Shown: in pieces, positions 8,620 to 16,554 of the stretch | Position numbering within the stretch: position 1 is the stretch's first letter | Layout: the number at the start of each line of letters is the position of its first letter | Source: Burkholderiales bacterium | Lineage (GTDB): Bacteria > Pseudomonadota > Gammaproteobacteria > Burkholderiales > Burkholderiaceae_C | DNA length: 64,000 nucleotides | Direction of reading: 5' to 3' | Assembly: GCA_019509985.1 (NCBI GenBank) | Contig: JAEKLF010000032.1 | Location: forward strand, 124,001 to 188,000 | Notes under the pieces: model-generated | What the model saw: the letters and a program-made list of their open reading frames with translations, nothing else | The model's database searches: none | Told to the model about the DNA's origin: nothing | Translations under genes and position numbers: made by a program

Positions 8620-10133
8620 CAGTGTTCCTCCTTGGTTTCGACCGGCGGTGCGTCGCTGCGCACGCCCATCCTGAACTGCGGCGTCTTCAGCTCGCGCTCG
8701 ACGCGCTCGCCCTGCTGCTTCGTCAGGTCGACCGTCGTGCCGACCTCCGGGTCCGCCACGCCCGGCTGCAGCACGCGCGGCGTGGCGATGATGAAGAGCT
8801 CGGTCTTCTCGGTGGTCATTTCCTTGGAGCCGAACAGCGCGCCGATCAGCGGCAGCCGCCCCAGGCCCGGCACCGTGTTGTCGGCGCGCTCGGAGCGCGT
8901 GCGCAGCAGGCCGGCGATGACCAGCGGCTCGCCAGCCTTCAGCCGCACCTGGGTCTGGCTGCGGTTGGTCGTGAAGGCGATGAAGCCCTGGTTGCTGTTG
9001 CGCGTGTCGGGCTGGCTGACCTCGACCATCAGCGTGCTGTCGACGTTCTCGTCGGGGTCGGCCTGGGGCTTGAACTCAAGCCGCACGCCGTACTCCTTGT
9101 ACTGCACGCTGATGGCGCCGTTGCCTTGCGCGACGGGAATGGGGATCTCGCCGCCGGCCAGAAAGGTGGCCGTGCCGCCGCTGCGGCAGCTCAGGCGCGG
9201 CTCGGCCAGCGTCCAGGCGTCACCGCGCTGCTCCAGGAACTGCAGCGCCGACGTGATCGTCGTCGCCATGCCCAGGACGCTGCGGATCGGGTTGGCCGTG
9301 TTGACGGCCGGATAGCCGGCCATCTCGGGCGGCCGCCACGGCGTGTTGCTGTAGATGAGGGAGTTGCTGGCGAAGGTCGGGCCGTTGGCGTTGCCGACCC
9401 ATTTGATGCCGAGCTGTTCGATGGCCGAGCGCTTGACCTCGACGACGCGCAGGTCGAACTGGATCATGCGCTCCAGCTGCAGCGTGTCGGCGTCCAGCGG
9501 CTGGTCGGGCACCAGGCTGAGGATCTGCGGAAAGCTGCCCGCCAGCCGCTGCAGCTTGATGGCGCTCTCGCGGTCCTGGTGGCGGCCCTCCAGCACGATG
9601 CGGTCGCCGACCTGGCGCGCCTTCAGGCCGGGGAACTCGTTGATCATGGCCTGCAGCTCGGCGGCGACCTTGCCCGGCCGCGCCGCCACGACGTCGATGG
9701 GATGCGTGATCTGGCGGCCGTTGCGCAGCCACACGTGCATGGTCGTGCTGCCGCTGACCTCGCCGATCAGCACGATCTCGCGGTCATCCACCACCGTGGC
9801 GCGCAGCAGCGCGCCATTGCCCAGCGCGATGCGCGCGACGCCGGGGTAGCGCATCGTCGTGACGTCGCCGACGGCGATGGTCTGCGGCATGCCCGGCTCC
9901 ACCCTGACGGGAGCCGCCGCAGCGGCGGCAGCAGCGGCCCTGGCGGACATGCCGCCGCCCTGCGCGGCACTCGCCGCGACGCCGACCTCCTGCACCATGC
10001 CGCCGCGGGCCGCGGGCGCCACGTTCGGGGCGGCCGGGCTGGCGGGGACGGTCTGTTGCGCCGGCACGGAGACAGAGGCCACCAAGCCGAGCACGAGACC
10101 GAACATCCATCGACGGAGATCACAGGGGCGCAC
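8619..10133 (-). CDS. cpaC: CpaC/RcpA-type secretin of the Tad pilus
   Basis: A 504-residue outer-membrane secretin with an N-terminal signal region (MFGLVLGLVASVSVPAQQ) and an Ala-rich linker. A BON-like/N-domain section follows (VARIALGNGALLRATVVDDREIVLIGE). The C-terminal secretin domain contains GEPLVIAGLLRTRSERADNTVPGLGRLPLIGALFGS, the family fingerprint. It forms the outer-membrane channel for the Flp pilus and lies between CpaB and the ATPase gene. Confidence 0.92.
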   Translation of the reverse strand: MRPCDLRRWMFGLVLGLVASVSVPAQQTVPASPAAPNVAPAARGGMVQEVGVAASAAQGGGMSARAAAAAAAAAPVRVEPGMPQTIAVGDVTTMRYPGVARIALGNGALLRATVVDDREIVLIGEVSGSTTMHVWLRNGRQITHPIDVVAARPGKVAAELQAMINEFPGLKARQVGDRIVLEGRHQDRESAIKLQRLAGSFPQILSLVPDQPLDADTLQLERMIQFDLRVVEVKRSAIEQLGIKWVGNANGPTFASNSLIYSNTPWRPPEMAGYPAVNTANPIRSVLGMATTITSALQFLEQRGDAWTLAEPRLSCRSGGTATFLAGGEIPIPVAQGNGAISVQYKEYGVRLEFKPQADPDENVDSTLMVEVSQPDTRNSNQGFIAFTTNRSQTQVRLKAGEPLVIAGLLRTRSERADNTVPGLGRLPLIGALFGSKEMTTEKTELFIIATPRVLQPGVADPEVGTTVDLTKQQGERVERELKTPQFRMGVRSDAPPVETKEEH

Positions 10134-10186
10134 AAATCACTCCAGGAGTGGCACCACACGCAGCGGGGCGTGGGCAAGGGGGGGGT

Positions 10187-11185
10187 TCAGGGCTGGGCCG
10201 CGCTCTTGGGCGCGGGTACGCCGTTGGGGAGGGCGCCAGGATTGGGCGAGGGAAGGGACGGCACCAGGTTGGGCGCCAGGGTCGGGGCCGGGGCCGGCTG
10301 CAGGCCGGGCGGGGCCGCCGCGGCCATGGGCGGCATGGGGCGGGCGAGGGCGTCCAGCACCTGCTTCTGGATGGCGGCCGGGCCGCCGCCACCACCGACG
10401 ATGTATTCCACCTGCAAGGTTTCACCCAGGCCGCCGGAGCGTTTGGTGCCGAACAGGCCGGCGGCCGTCATGGCGCTCGTCGGGTTGGGTGCCTGGTCGT
10501 CGGGGTGGCGCAGCAGCGCGGTCAGCCGGCCGGCCTGCTTGGCGACGATGAGGCGCTGAGCCTCTTTCGGCGACAGGTCCAGCGTGACCGTGCTGAAGCT
10601 GCGCTCCTGGCCGGTCTTCTCGTCGCGGCGCCGGATGTTCTGGTCGGTGGCCAGCACGACCATGTTGGACAGCAGCGTGCGCGTCACCTCCTCCTGGCTG
10701 TCGCCCGAGGCGCGCTGGCTGAGCATCAGGTCGATGCGGTCGCCGGGGCGCAGCATGCCGGAGACGCTGTTGACCGTGTCGACTTCGAAGGTCATCGCCC
10801 GGCGCCCGTTCTTCAGCGTCGCCGAGAACACCGTGGAGCCCTGCCCTTCGGCATGCACCGGCAGCAGCATGTCGCCGCGCTTCATGGCCACGGCCAGGCG
10901 CTGGTATTCCAGCTGGCCGAAGGCCTCGGGTGTCAGCGCATCGGCGTTGACGAACTCGCGCGGCACCTGGCGCACGGCGAAGTTCTCGCCGGTCAGCGCG
11001 TCGCCGGGCAGCAGGTCGCGCTTGGCCACCACGACGGGCGTGGGCTGGTTGGCGCGCTTGGCCTCTTCGTCCAGCGCCTGCATGTGGCGCTGGACCATGC
11101 GGTTGCCAAGGAAGGCGGCACCGCCACCCAGCAGCAGAGCCACCAGGAGCAGCAGCCAGTTCTGGTTGATGCGAGGAAGGTTCAC
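10187..11185 (-). CDS. cpaB: CpaB/RcpC Flp pilus assembly protein
   Basis: A 332-residue protein with one N-terminal membrane helix (WLLLLVALLLGGGAAFLGN) and a SAF-domain region (VVVAKRDLLPGDALTGENFAVRQVP). The CpaB motif VDTVNSVSGMLRPGDRIDLML follows. The C-terminus is Pro-rich. It is a periplasmic partner of the CpaC secretin. Its start overlaps the stop of the small pilin-like gene upstream. Confidence 0.9.
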   Translation of the reverse strand: MNLPRINQNWLLLLVALLLGGGAAFLGNRMVQRHMQALDEEAKRANQPTPVVVAKRDLLPGDALTGENFAVRQVPREFVNADALTPEAFGQLEYQRLAVAMKRGDMLLPVHAEGQGSTVFSATLKNGRRAMTFEVDTVNSVSGMLRPGDRIDLMLSQRASGDSQEEVTRTLLSNMVVLATDQNIRRRDEKTGQERSFSTVTLDLSPKEAQRLIVAKQAGRLTALLRHPDDQAPNPTSAMTAAGLFGTKRSGGLGETLQVEYIVGGGGGPAAIQKQVLDALARPMPPMAAAAPPGLQPAPAPTLAPNLVPSLPSPNPGALPNGVPAPKSAAQP

Positions 11186-11355
11186 GGCAGCGACAGGAAG
11201 TAGGTGAGGTTTTGGAAGAACAGCCGAACGGCCTCGGCCAGGTATTGCGCGCCGGTGCGGCCGCCGAACTCGACGACGAACAGCGCCAGGATCAGACCGG
11301 CGGCCACGACGAGGTATTCGATGGCGGCCTGGCCGCGTTGACGGGGGGCATTCAT
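11182..11355 (-). CDS. Small pilin-like protein of the Tad locus
   Basis: A 57-residue protein (MNAPRQRGQAAIEYLVVAAG...) with a class III signal pattern: basic start, G-Q-A-A-I-E-Y with a glutamate five residues after the glycine, then a hydrophobic helix. It ends FFQNLTYFLSLP. It is much shorter than the TadE proteins nearby and may be a minor pilin processed by a prepilin peptidase. It overlaps genes on both sides by 4 bases, so it belongs to the operon. Confidence 0.7.
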   Translation of the reverse strand: MNAPRQRGQAAIEYLVVAAGLILALFVVEFGGRTGAQYLAEAVRLFFQNLTYFLSLP

Positions 11356-12056
11356 GGCTCGCCTTCCAGCAGGTTGAGCGTCAGCGCCAGCGGCTCGCGC
11401 GGGCCGGCCTGGGTCAGCACGATGTCGACGCTGGACGTGCCCTTGTCGAAGCTCGCCAGCCATTGGCGCTGACCCGGCGCGGCGCGGTCGAAGACGGTGC
11501 GCCAGCCGGCGCCGCCCCAGTGCTGGCGCAGGCGCTGCTGGGTGACCTCGAAGCTCGCGTCGCCGCCGAGCTGCACGAGCTTGCTGCGCTTGGGGCCGTC
11601 GCGCGTCTCGGAGACCTGGGTCACCTGCAGCGGCGCGAGCATGGGCAGGCCGCGCGGCACGTAATCGCGCTGCACGTCGCGGTAGTTCATTTGACTCAGC
11701 ATGGCGTGGCTGCCGCCGCGGCCATCCTTCTCGACCTGCACGACGACCTGCACCGGGTCCCGCTGCAGGCTGAGCTTGCGCGCGCTGCCCTGCTCGGTCT
11801 CCAGCGGCGCCGTGCTGCTGTAGTTGCGCCAGTCGCGCCGAAAATAGGCCAGCAACTCGTCGGCCGACAGCTGCGAATGCAGCTCCAGCACCTGCATGGG
11901 CAGACCGTTGACGCGCGCATCGCGCAGCACCCAGCTCGACTCGGTGCGCGGCGGCAGGTTCAGCGGCAGCCAGGCGTCGCCGGCTCGCGACGCCAGCGGC
12001 GCTGCAAGCGACAGCAGTCCCATGGCGGCGTGCACCGCCTTGCTGGCATGACCCAC
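11352..12056 (-). CDS. Exported protein of unknown function in the Tad operon
   Basis: A 234-residue protein with a probable signal sequence (AAMGLLSLAAPLASRAG). I do not recognise the family. There is no membrane helix beyond the N-terminus, and the body alternates beta-like segments (VQVVVQVEKDG, TSSVDIVLTQAG). Its position between TadE-like and pilin-like genes, with a 4-base overlap, suggests a periplasmic accessory of pilus assembly. Confidence 0.6.
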   Translation of the reverse strand: MGHASKAVHAAMGLLSLAAPLASRAGDAWLPLNLPPRTESSWVLRDARVNGLPMQVLELHSQLSADELLAYFRRDWRNYSSTAPLETEQGSARKLSLQRDPVQVVVQVEKDGRGGSHAMLSQMNYRDVQRDYVPRGLPMLAPLQVTQVSETRDGPKRSKLVQLGGDASFEVTQQRLRQHWGGAGWRTVFDRAAPGQRQWLASFDKGTSSVDIVLTQAGPREPLALTLNLLEGEP

Positions 12057-12065
12057 GATGCCTCC

Positions 12066-12854
12066 TCAATGCAGACAGGTGCTGTTGTTGGGCGCACCGT
12101 CGAGCCGCGTCGTCTTGGAGTCCTGGGCGGCGACGACGTCGGGCTTGATGCAGCCGAAGTCGGGCCCGTCCTTCTCGAACAGCATGGCCGCCAGGTCGAT
12201 GATGGTCGTGACGAATTTCGGAATCAGCTTGCTCGACGCATTGAGGTTGGCGGCCGTGGACGCCGTGTCCTGCGAGCCGCTGCTGCCCAACCCGCCGCCC
12301 ACGGCCGCGGTGGCGGCGCCGATCTTGATGTTGGTGGCGTTGCTCTTCGCCAGGTCGAGCTTGTTGAAAGCGTTGACCTCGACCATCGCCAGGCGTCCGT
12401 CCTTGATGGGTTTGCCGATGAGGTCGGCGATATAGCCCACGTCCTTGTTGGCCGTGCCGATGCTGGCGTCTCCCCATTGCAGCGTGACCTGCGACGGGTC
12501 TTTGAGCAGCGCCTTGCCGGTCAGGTCGTGCCACAGCGCGGGCTGATCCTTGCCGTCCTTGTACTTGCCGGCGCTGTCGTCGCTGCGCAGGTGACCGTCC
12601 TTGGCGAGCGCCGTTGGCGCGAGGAAGAAGCGTGCGCGCATCTGGTCTGCGATCTTGTCGTCGCTGAGTTCGGCGGCGCTCGGCTGGGCCGCCCGCTGGA
12701 AGGCGGCATAGCGGCTGGCCTGCTGCGCGCGCTGCTGCAGGTCACCGTAACGGCCGAGGTAGGTCACGGCCAGGAACACCGGCACGAGCACCACCAGCGC
12801 GATGATGAACTCGCTCATGGCCTGCCCGCGCTGGGCATGGATGATGGCTTTCAT
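12066..12854 (-). CDS. TadE-like pseudopilin
   Basis: A 262-residue protein with a type IV-like leader, RGQAMSEFIIALVVLVPVFLAVTYLG, in which a glycine-rich basic start is followed by E+5 and a long helix. The later domain has no recognised fold. It fits TadE/TadF minor pseudopilins that shape or initiate the Flp fibre. Its start overlaps the stop of the upstream lipoprotein gene's neighbour (ATG 12854 against stop 12851). Confidence 0.75.
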   Translation of the reverse strand: MKAIIHAQRGQAMSEFIIALVVLVPVFLAVTYLGRYGDLQQRAQQASRYAAFQRAAQPSAAELSDDKIADQMRARFFLAPTALAKDGHLRSDDSAGKYKDGKDQPALWHDLTGKALLKDPSQVTLQWGDASIGTANKDVGYIADLIGKPIKDGRLAMVEVNAFNKLDLAKSNATNIKIGAATAAVGGGLGSSGSQDTASTAANLNASSKLIPKFVTTIIDLAAMLFEKDGPDFGCIKPDVVAAQDSKTTRLDGAPNNSTCLH

Positions 12855-13723
12855 AGCTGACCTCCGACGGGCACGACCAAGGGCTGTTTGACGAAGGCCT
12901 CGACGGCCTGCTGGGTAAAACGGGAGGCCGCGATGGGCTTGCCTTCCTCGACGATCTCGGCCTCCATGCGGTCGGCATCGACCTCGGGGGTGTTGCCGCG
13001 CCGCACACCGGGCGGCAGGATGCGCAGGTACTTCAGCGTCAAGCCGGGATCGCGGCGGTACTTGGGCAGGCTGCCGTCGTAGGCGCGGGGGTGGGTGCAG
13101 AAGTACTGACCCGGCTCCTTGGGCTCCATCGGCCCGGCGCCGCCGCCCGCGCTGTCGCTCAGCCAGAGGCAGGTCTGCCCGCCAGCGGTCACGCCCTTGG
13201 GCATGCCGGCTGCATTGCCGGTCTTGGCCGCGTCGGCCAGGCAGCGCTTGATCGATCCCGACGGCGTCGATTCGCGGGAGAAGTCAGGCGGCTCGGGCGT
13301 GGCGTCCGGGTTGGGGTCGGATTTGGCGGAGCCGGCGTACCAGTCCGCGCACAGGGTCTCGGCCTCGGCGTGCACGGTCTTGTAGAACGTCCACTGGCAG
13401 CTCTTCTCGACGTTGGGCCAGACGAGCACATCGGTGGCGTAGGTGGCGCGCTGGCCGTTGGCATAGATCTCCTCGGTCTCGCGAGTCACCCACTTGGCCA
13501 TGTCGGCCGGGTTGGGCAGCGCCGGCGCCACGGCCTGGACGCCCTTGGCGCGCAGTTGCAGCATGCACAGGGCCATGCGGTCGTCCATGTGGGCCTTCAT
13601 CTGCTGCGGGTCGGGGTGCATGCGCGTGACGATGCGCAGGCTGGGAGAGTCCTTGCCCGGCGCCGCCTGCGTGCAGCCCATCAGCGCGCAGGACGCCGTC
13701 AGCAAGACAAGGAAAGCCCGCAT
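12851..13723 (-). CDS. Lipoprotein of unknown function in the Tad operon
   Basis: A 290-residue protein starting MRAFLVLLTASCALMGC. The LMGC lipobox puts the acylated cysteine at 17. The mature part has several cysteines (CMLQLRAKG, SCQWTFYKTV, LCADWY, RCLADA) that could form disulfides. The family was not recognised. The start at 13723 overlaps the previous gene's stop (ATGA). Its presence beside an Lnt-like acyltransferase gene across the locus is suggestive. Confidence 0.65.
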   Translation of the reverse strand: MRAFLVLLTASCALMGCTQAAPGKDSPSLRIVTRMHPDPQQMKAHMDDRMALCMLQLRAKGVQAVAPALPNPADMAKWVTRETEEIYANGQRATYATDVLVWPNVEKSCQWTFYKTVHAEAETLCADWYAGSAKSDPNPDATPEPPDFSRESTPSGSIKRCLADAAKTGNAAGMPKGVTAGGQTCLWLSDSAGGGAGPMEPKEPGQYFCTHPRAYDGSLPKYRRDPGLTLKYLRILPPGVRRGNTPEVDADRMEAEIVEEGKPIAASRFTQQAVEAFVKQPLVVPVGGQL

Positions 13724-15159
13724 CACTGACCGCCCGGCGTGTAGGCCGCGTAATCGGGCGTGAGGCCCATGGCGCCCAGCAAGGCGACTTTTTCGCCGGC
13801 ACTGATGTCTCGCAGGCGGGCCTGCCAATAGGGGCTATAGAGCGAGCCGTACTCCTTGGCCTGGTCGGGCCGCCACAGGCCCGAAGCCGTGAAGTCGTTG
13901 GTCAGCCCGCGACGCGGCCGCTCGAAGAACACGCGCGCCTTGGCGAAAGCGGTGTTCTGCGAGGCACGCTGCTTGAGCGGCAAGTCGGCCGAGCCGGCCA
14001 CGGAGGTGCTGGCGACGTTGTCCATGGCCAGCTTGGTGGTGGTGAAGTCGTTGGCGCCCGGTCGCGCCACGGCCACGACGAAGTCCAGGCCGAGGTTCTC
14101 GCGTTCCCCCGTCTTGGTCGACTTGTTGGCGATGTCGTACAGCGACGGCACGCCGGTCCACTTGCTGTGGGTGCCACCGTTTCCTTGGGCAAGATCCTGC
14201 GCAGAGCGACTAGGGCTCCAGGTACCGCCTGAGTTGCCGTTCTTGTCGGCGTTAGCGCGGCCCCAGCCAATGGGTTCCCAGCATTTCTTTACGCCGCATT
14301 GCTGCCACATCTCCAGCGTGTCTTCGGACTCCCAGCGGTCGTAGCCTTGCAACTTGGAGCCGCCTTTCTTTTCCATGCCCGCCACCAGCGGGATGCTGAG
14401 GTTCAGCCAGAACGCACCGGGCCGGTTGGCCGTGAACTTGTCCAGCGACTGCTCCAGGATGTACTTGGCGTCGCCGCGGTTGTTGCCGTCGTACAGCTTG
14501 GTGAAGTTGACCCAGTCGGTGTTGTTCTGCACGAAGGTCAGTTCCTTGAGCAGCCCGGCATCCGCCACGGCCACACCGGGGTCGAAGCGGCCGTTGAAGT
14601 CGGTGCGGTTCGCCTTGACGAGGTTGCGCGCCGCGTCCCCGGCCAGCAGGCCGCCGCCCACGCGGATGGCGCCTTCCGCGGCCTTGATTCCCGTCTTCGC
14701 GACCTCCAGCACGGGGATGTAGACGTTGATGCCCTTCTGCAGGCCGGTGTGCGCCTTGTCGGCCACCATGGCCACCTTGTCCATGACCTGCGCCGCCGGC
14801 TGGGCGAAGGCTGCAGCGGGCGGGAACAGACTGATGATGTCCAGCAGGATCTCGATGTTTTCGGACGTGCGGCCGAGGTACTGCACCCAGCTCTCCATCG
14901 ACAGCAGTTGCGCCAGGAACACCTCGTTGGCGATCACGCCGCGGTTGGCGTAGGCCATCAGGTTCAGCAGGCGCGCCTCGGCCGTGGCACCCGCGAGCGC
15001 GGCGGCGTCGGCCGCGTTGACCGCCCTCTCCTTGCCGACGATGACCTGGCCGGTGTTGAACACGCCATACATCACCGCCGCACTGGCAGCGAGGGTGCCG
15101 AGCAGCCAGATGGCCGCCTGGCCACGTGTACGGGAGGCGCGGGACTTGCTGGTTTTCAT
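13723..15159 (-). CDS. TadG-like protein (Flp pilus assembly TadE/G-like N-terminus)
   Basis: A 478-residue protein. RTRGQAAIWLLGTLAASAAVMYGVFNTGQ is the Tad-domain leader/helix, followed by the conserved KERAVNAADAAALAGATAEARLLNLMAYANR section seen in TadG proteins. The remainder is extracytoplasmic with no recognised von Willebrand domain. It is the first gene of the tightly packed block that runs down to the DUF192 gene. The start at 15159 is chosen over an upstream ATG because it gives the proper leader. Confidence 0.75.
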   Translation of the reverse strand: MKTSKSRASRTRGQAAIWLLGTLAASAAVMYGVFNTGQVIVGKERAVNAADAAALAGATAEARLLNLMAYANRGVIANEVFLAQLLSMESWVQYLGRTSENIEILLDIISLFPPAAAFAQPAAQVMDKVAMVADKAHTGLQKGINVYIPVLEVAKTGIKAAEGAIRVGGGLLAGDAARNLVKANRTDFNGRFDPGVAVADAGLLKELTFVQNNTDWVNFTKLYDGNNRGDAKYILEQSLDKFTANRPGAFWLNLSIPLVAGMEKKGGSKLQGYDRWESEDTLEMWQQCGVKKCWEPIGWGRANADKNGNSGGTWSPSRSAQDLAQGNGGTHSKWTGVPSLYDIANKSTKTGERENLGLDFVVAVARPGANDFTTTKLAMDNVASTSVAGSADLPLKQRASQNTAFAKARVFFERPRRGLTNDFTASGLWRPDQAKEYGSLYSPYWQARLRDISAGEKVALLGAMGLTPDYAAYTPGGQ

Positions 15160-15666
15160 GGCATGTGACGTCGCTTTGAAATCAAGGCAGCCGCGGTCCG
15201 CGGATACCTCGGGCTGGCTTGCCTTCGGCAAGATGGATATAGGGGTGGACGCGCCTGGCGAAACCTGCTTGCCGAACGAACGCTGCAGCGCGAAATGCGC
15301 CGCGGCGGCGCAGGCTGGCCTGCGCTGGCGATATATGAAATCTCTGGCGGCAGCCTGGAGAAGCCGCGCAAGCTCGACATAACTCGAGTCTCTGAAGCGC
15401 GACCGCTACGGGTTTTCCAGGAACGTCGTCCCTAATATGAATATCACTCGAATCAGTATTTATACGTCCCCGAAAACGGGTTCCGGCGGCAGCTCTCAGA
15501 CAAGTCGCACCGATTAGACGGCCCGCATTGATCGTCGAACCAGAATCTACCGGATCATAAATATCACAAGGACATGAAATCTCGGCGACGGCAGAATTGG
15601 CTTGCCGACGAAGAAATGATTCGCCAACCCATCTCAAGCTCATCCGATGAACATATCGGACGAGAT
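15160..15666. other. Intergenic stretch between tadG-like and flp genes
   Basis: About 500 bases of lower GC content with no convincing gene. A 162-codon open frame on the minus strand lacks family features. AT-rich patches at 15430-15465 and 15550-15575 may hold the promoter of the minus-strand tadG-like block. No clear -35/-10 pair was identified. Confidence 0.4.
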
Positions 15667-15948
15667 TCATTTGGTGGCTGCCGGCTCGCTGAAATTCTCC
15701 AGGCCGATCTTGGCCGCGGCCTCCTTGGTGGCCATCGTGCCGGCCGTCGTGGCGGACTTGTTGGAGTCCTGGGCGTCCTGGGCGTCACCGCCCACGGCGG
15801 CGGCCATGGCTGCCGTCTGGTGCCTCATGGTGCGCCCGTAGAGGTTGTAGACACCGATGGCCGCAATGGCAATCAGCGCCACGATGATGATGTACTCGGT
15901 CATGCCCTGACCCAGGACGCGCCGTCGGCGCTGCATCGGTGTCTTCAT
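15667..15948 (-). CDS. flp2: Flp-type IVb pilin (second copy)
   Basis: A 93-residue pilin. The leader MKTPMQRRRRVLGQG is followed by MTEYIIIVALIAIAAIGVYNLYG, the Flp signature with cleavage after Gly and Glu at +5 next to Tyr. The C-terminal tail is about 55 residues, longer than classical Flp, and rich in Ala, Thr and Lys. It is closely similar to the adjacent pilin, which indicates tandem duplication. Confidence 0.9.
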   Translation of the reverse strand: MKTPMQRRRRVLGQGMTEYIIIVALIAIAAIGVYNLYGRTMRHQTAAMAAAVGGDAQDAQDSNKSATTAGTMATKEAAAKIGLENFSEPAATK

Positions 15949-16007
15949 CGCTCTACTCCATTGAACCGGTAGAAGGCGAAGCCGGCGGCTCGGGCCGGCC
16001 CTGCCAA

Positions 16008-16301
16008 TCACTGCTCGGGCTTGACGGCCGCGGCGCTGCTGAAGTTTTCCAGGCCCTTCTGATTCTTGGCCTCGGTGGTGGCGGCCTTGCCGTTCTTGGT
16101 GCCCAGCTTGTTGGCCTTGTCGGCCGAATCGGCATCACCGCCCAGGGCCGCCGCCATACTCGCGGTCTGGTTGCGGACCGTCGAGCCAAACAGGTTGTAG
16201 ACACCGATCGCAGCCACGGCGATCAGCGCCACGATGATGATGTATTCGGTCATGCCTTGACCACGGATCTTGGCGCGGCGGGTGATTGCATTCAAACGCA
16301 T
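16008..16301 (-). CDS. flp1: Flp-type IVb pilin (first copy)
   Basis: A 97-residue pilin, the major subunit candidate of the Tad pilus. The leader RRAKIRGQG is followed by MTEYIIIVALIAVAAIGVYNLFG. The hydrophobic helix is nearly identical to that of its neighbour 59 bases downstream, while the hydrophilic tail has diverged (KANKLGTKNGKAATTEAKNQ). A prepilin peptidase must be encoded elsewhere, since none is in this locus. Confidence 0.92.
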   Translation of the reverse strand: MRLNAITRRAKIRGQGMTEYIIIVALIAVAAIGVYNLFGSTVRNQTASMAAALGGDADSADKANKLGTKNGKAATTEAKNQKGLENFSSAAAVKPEQ

Positions 16302-16554
16302 GGAAATATCTCCTGCAAGTTAGGGGAGTCGCATAAATGGCAAGGAGCCGAAGGTCTTCAAACCACCCCCTGCTGGAAGACACGATATCCGGCGAAGTTT
16401 GACTAAACAGTCCCTAACTTCCAGACTCATCGTGTCAAAAGGTAAGTTTCATAAGAATCTTCCTTTTCCCCCTAAATAGTCAATTGACCGTACTGAAGGC
16501 CGCCCGGGAGACTCGCGCGCCGGCTGGTGGTCAGCCGATCAGGGCAGGGAGAAA
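16302..16554. promoter_or_regulatory. Divergent promoter region of the Tad locus
   Basis: This 253-base gap separates the flp pilin genes (minus) from the Lnt-like gene (plus) and is more AT-rich than the surroundings. A TTGACA-like box is readable on the minus strand near 16430-16440, but I see no matching -10 element at the right spacing. The placement makes it the likely promoter region for both arms. Confidence 0.45.

Noticed and set aside
15182..15670. 162-codon minus-strand frame in the gap between tadG-like and flp genes
   Set aside because: The composition is Arg/Ala-rich and lacks secondary-structure or family character. It has no ribosome site, and the region looks regulatory.
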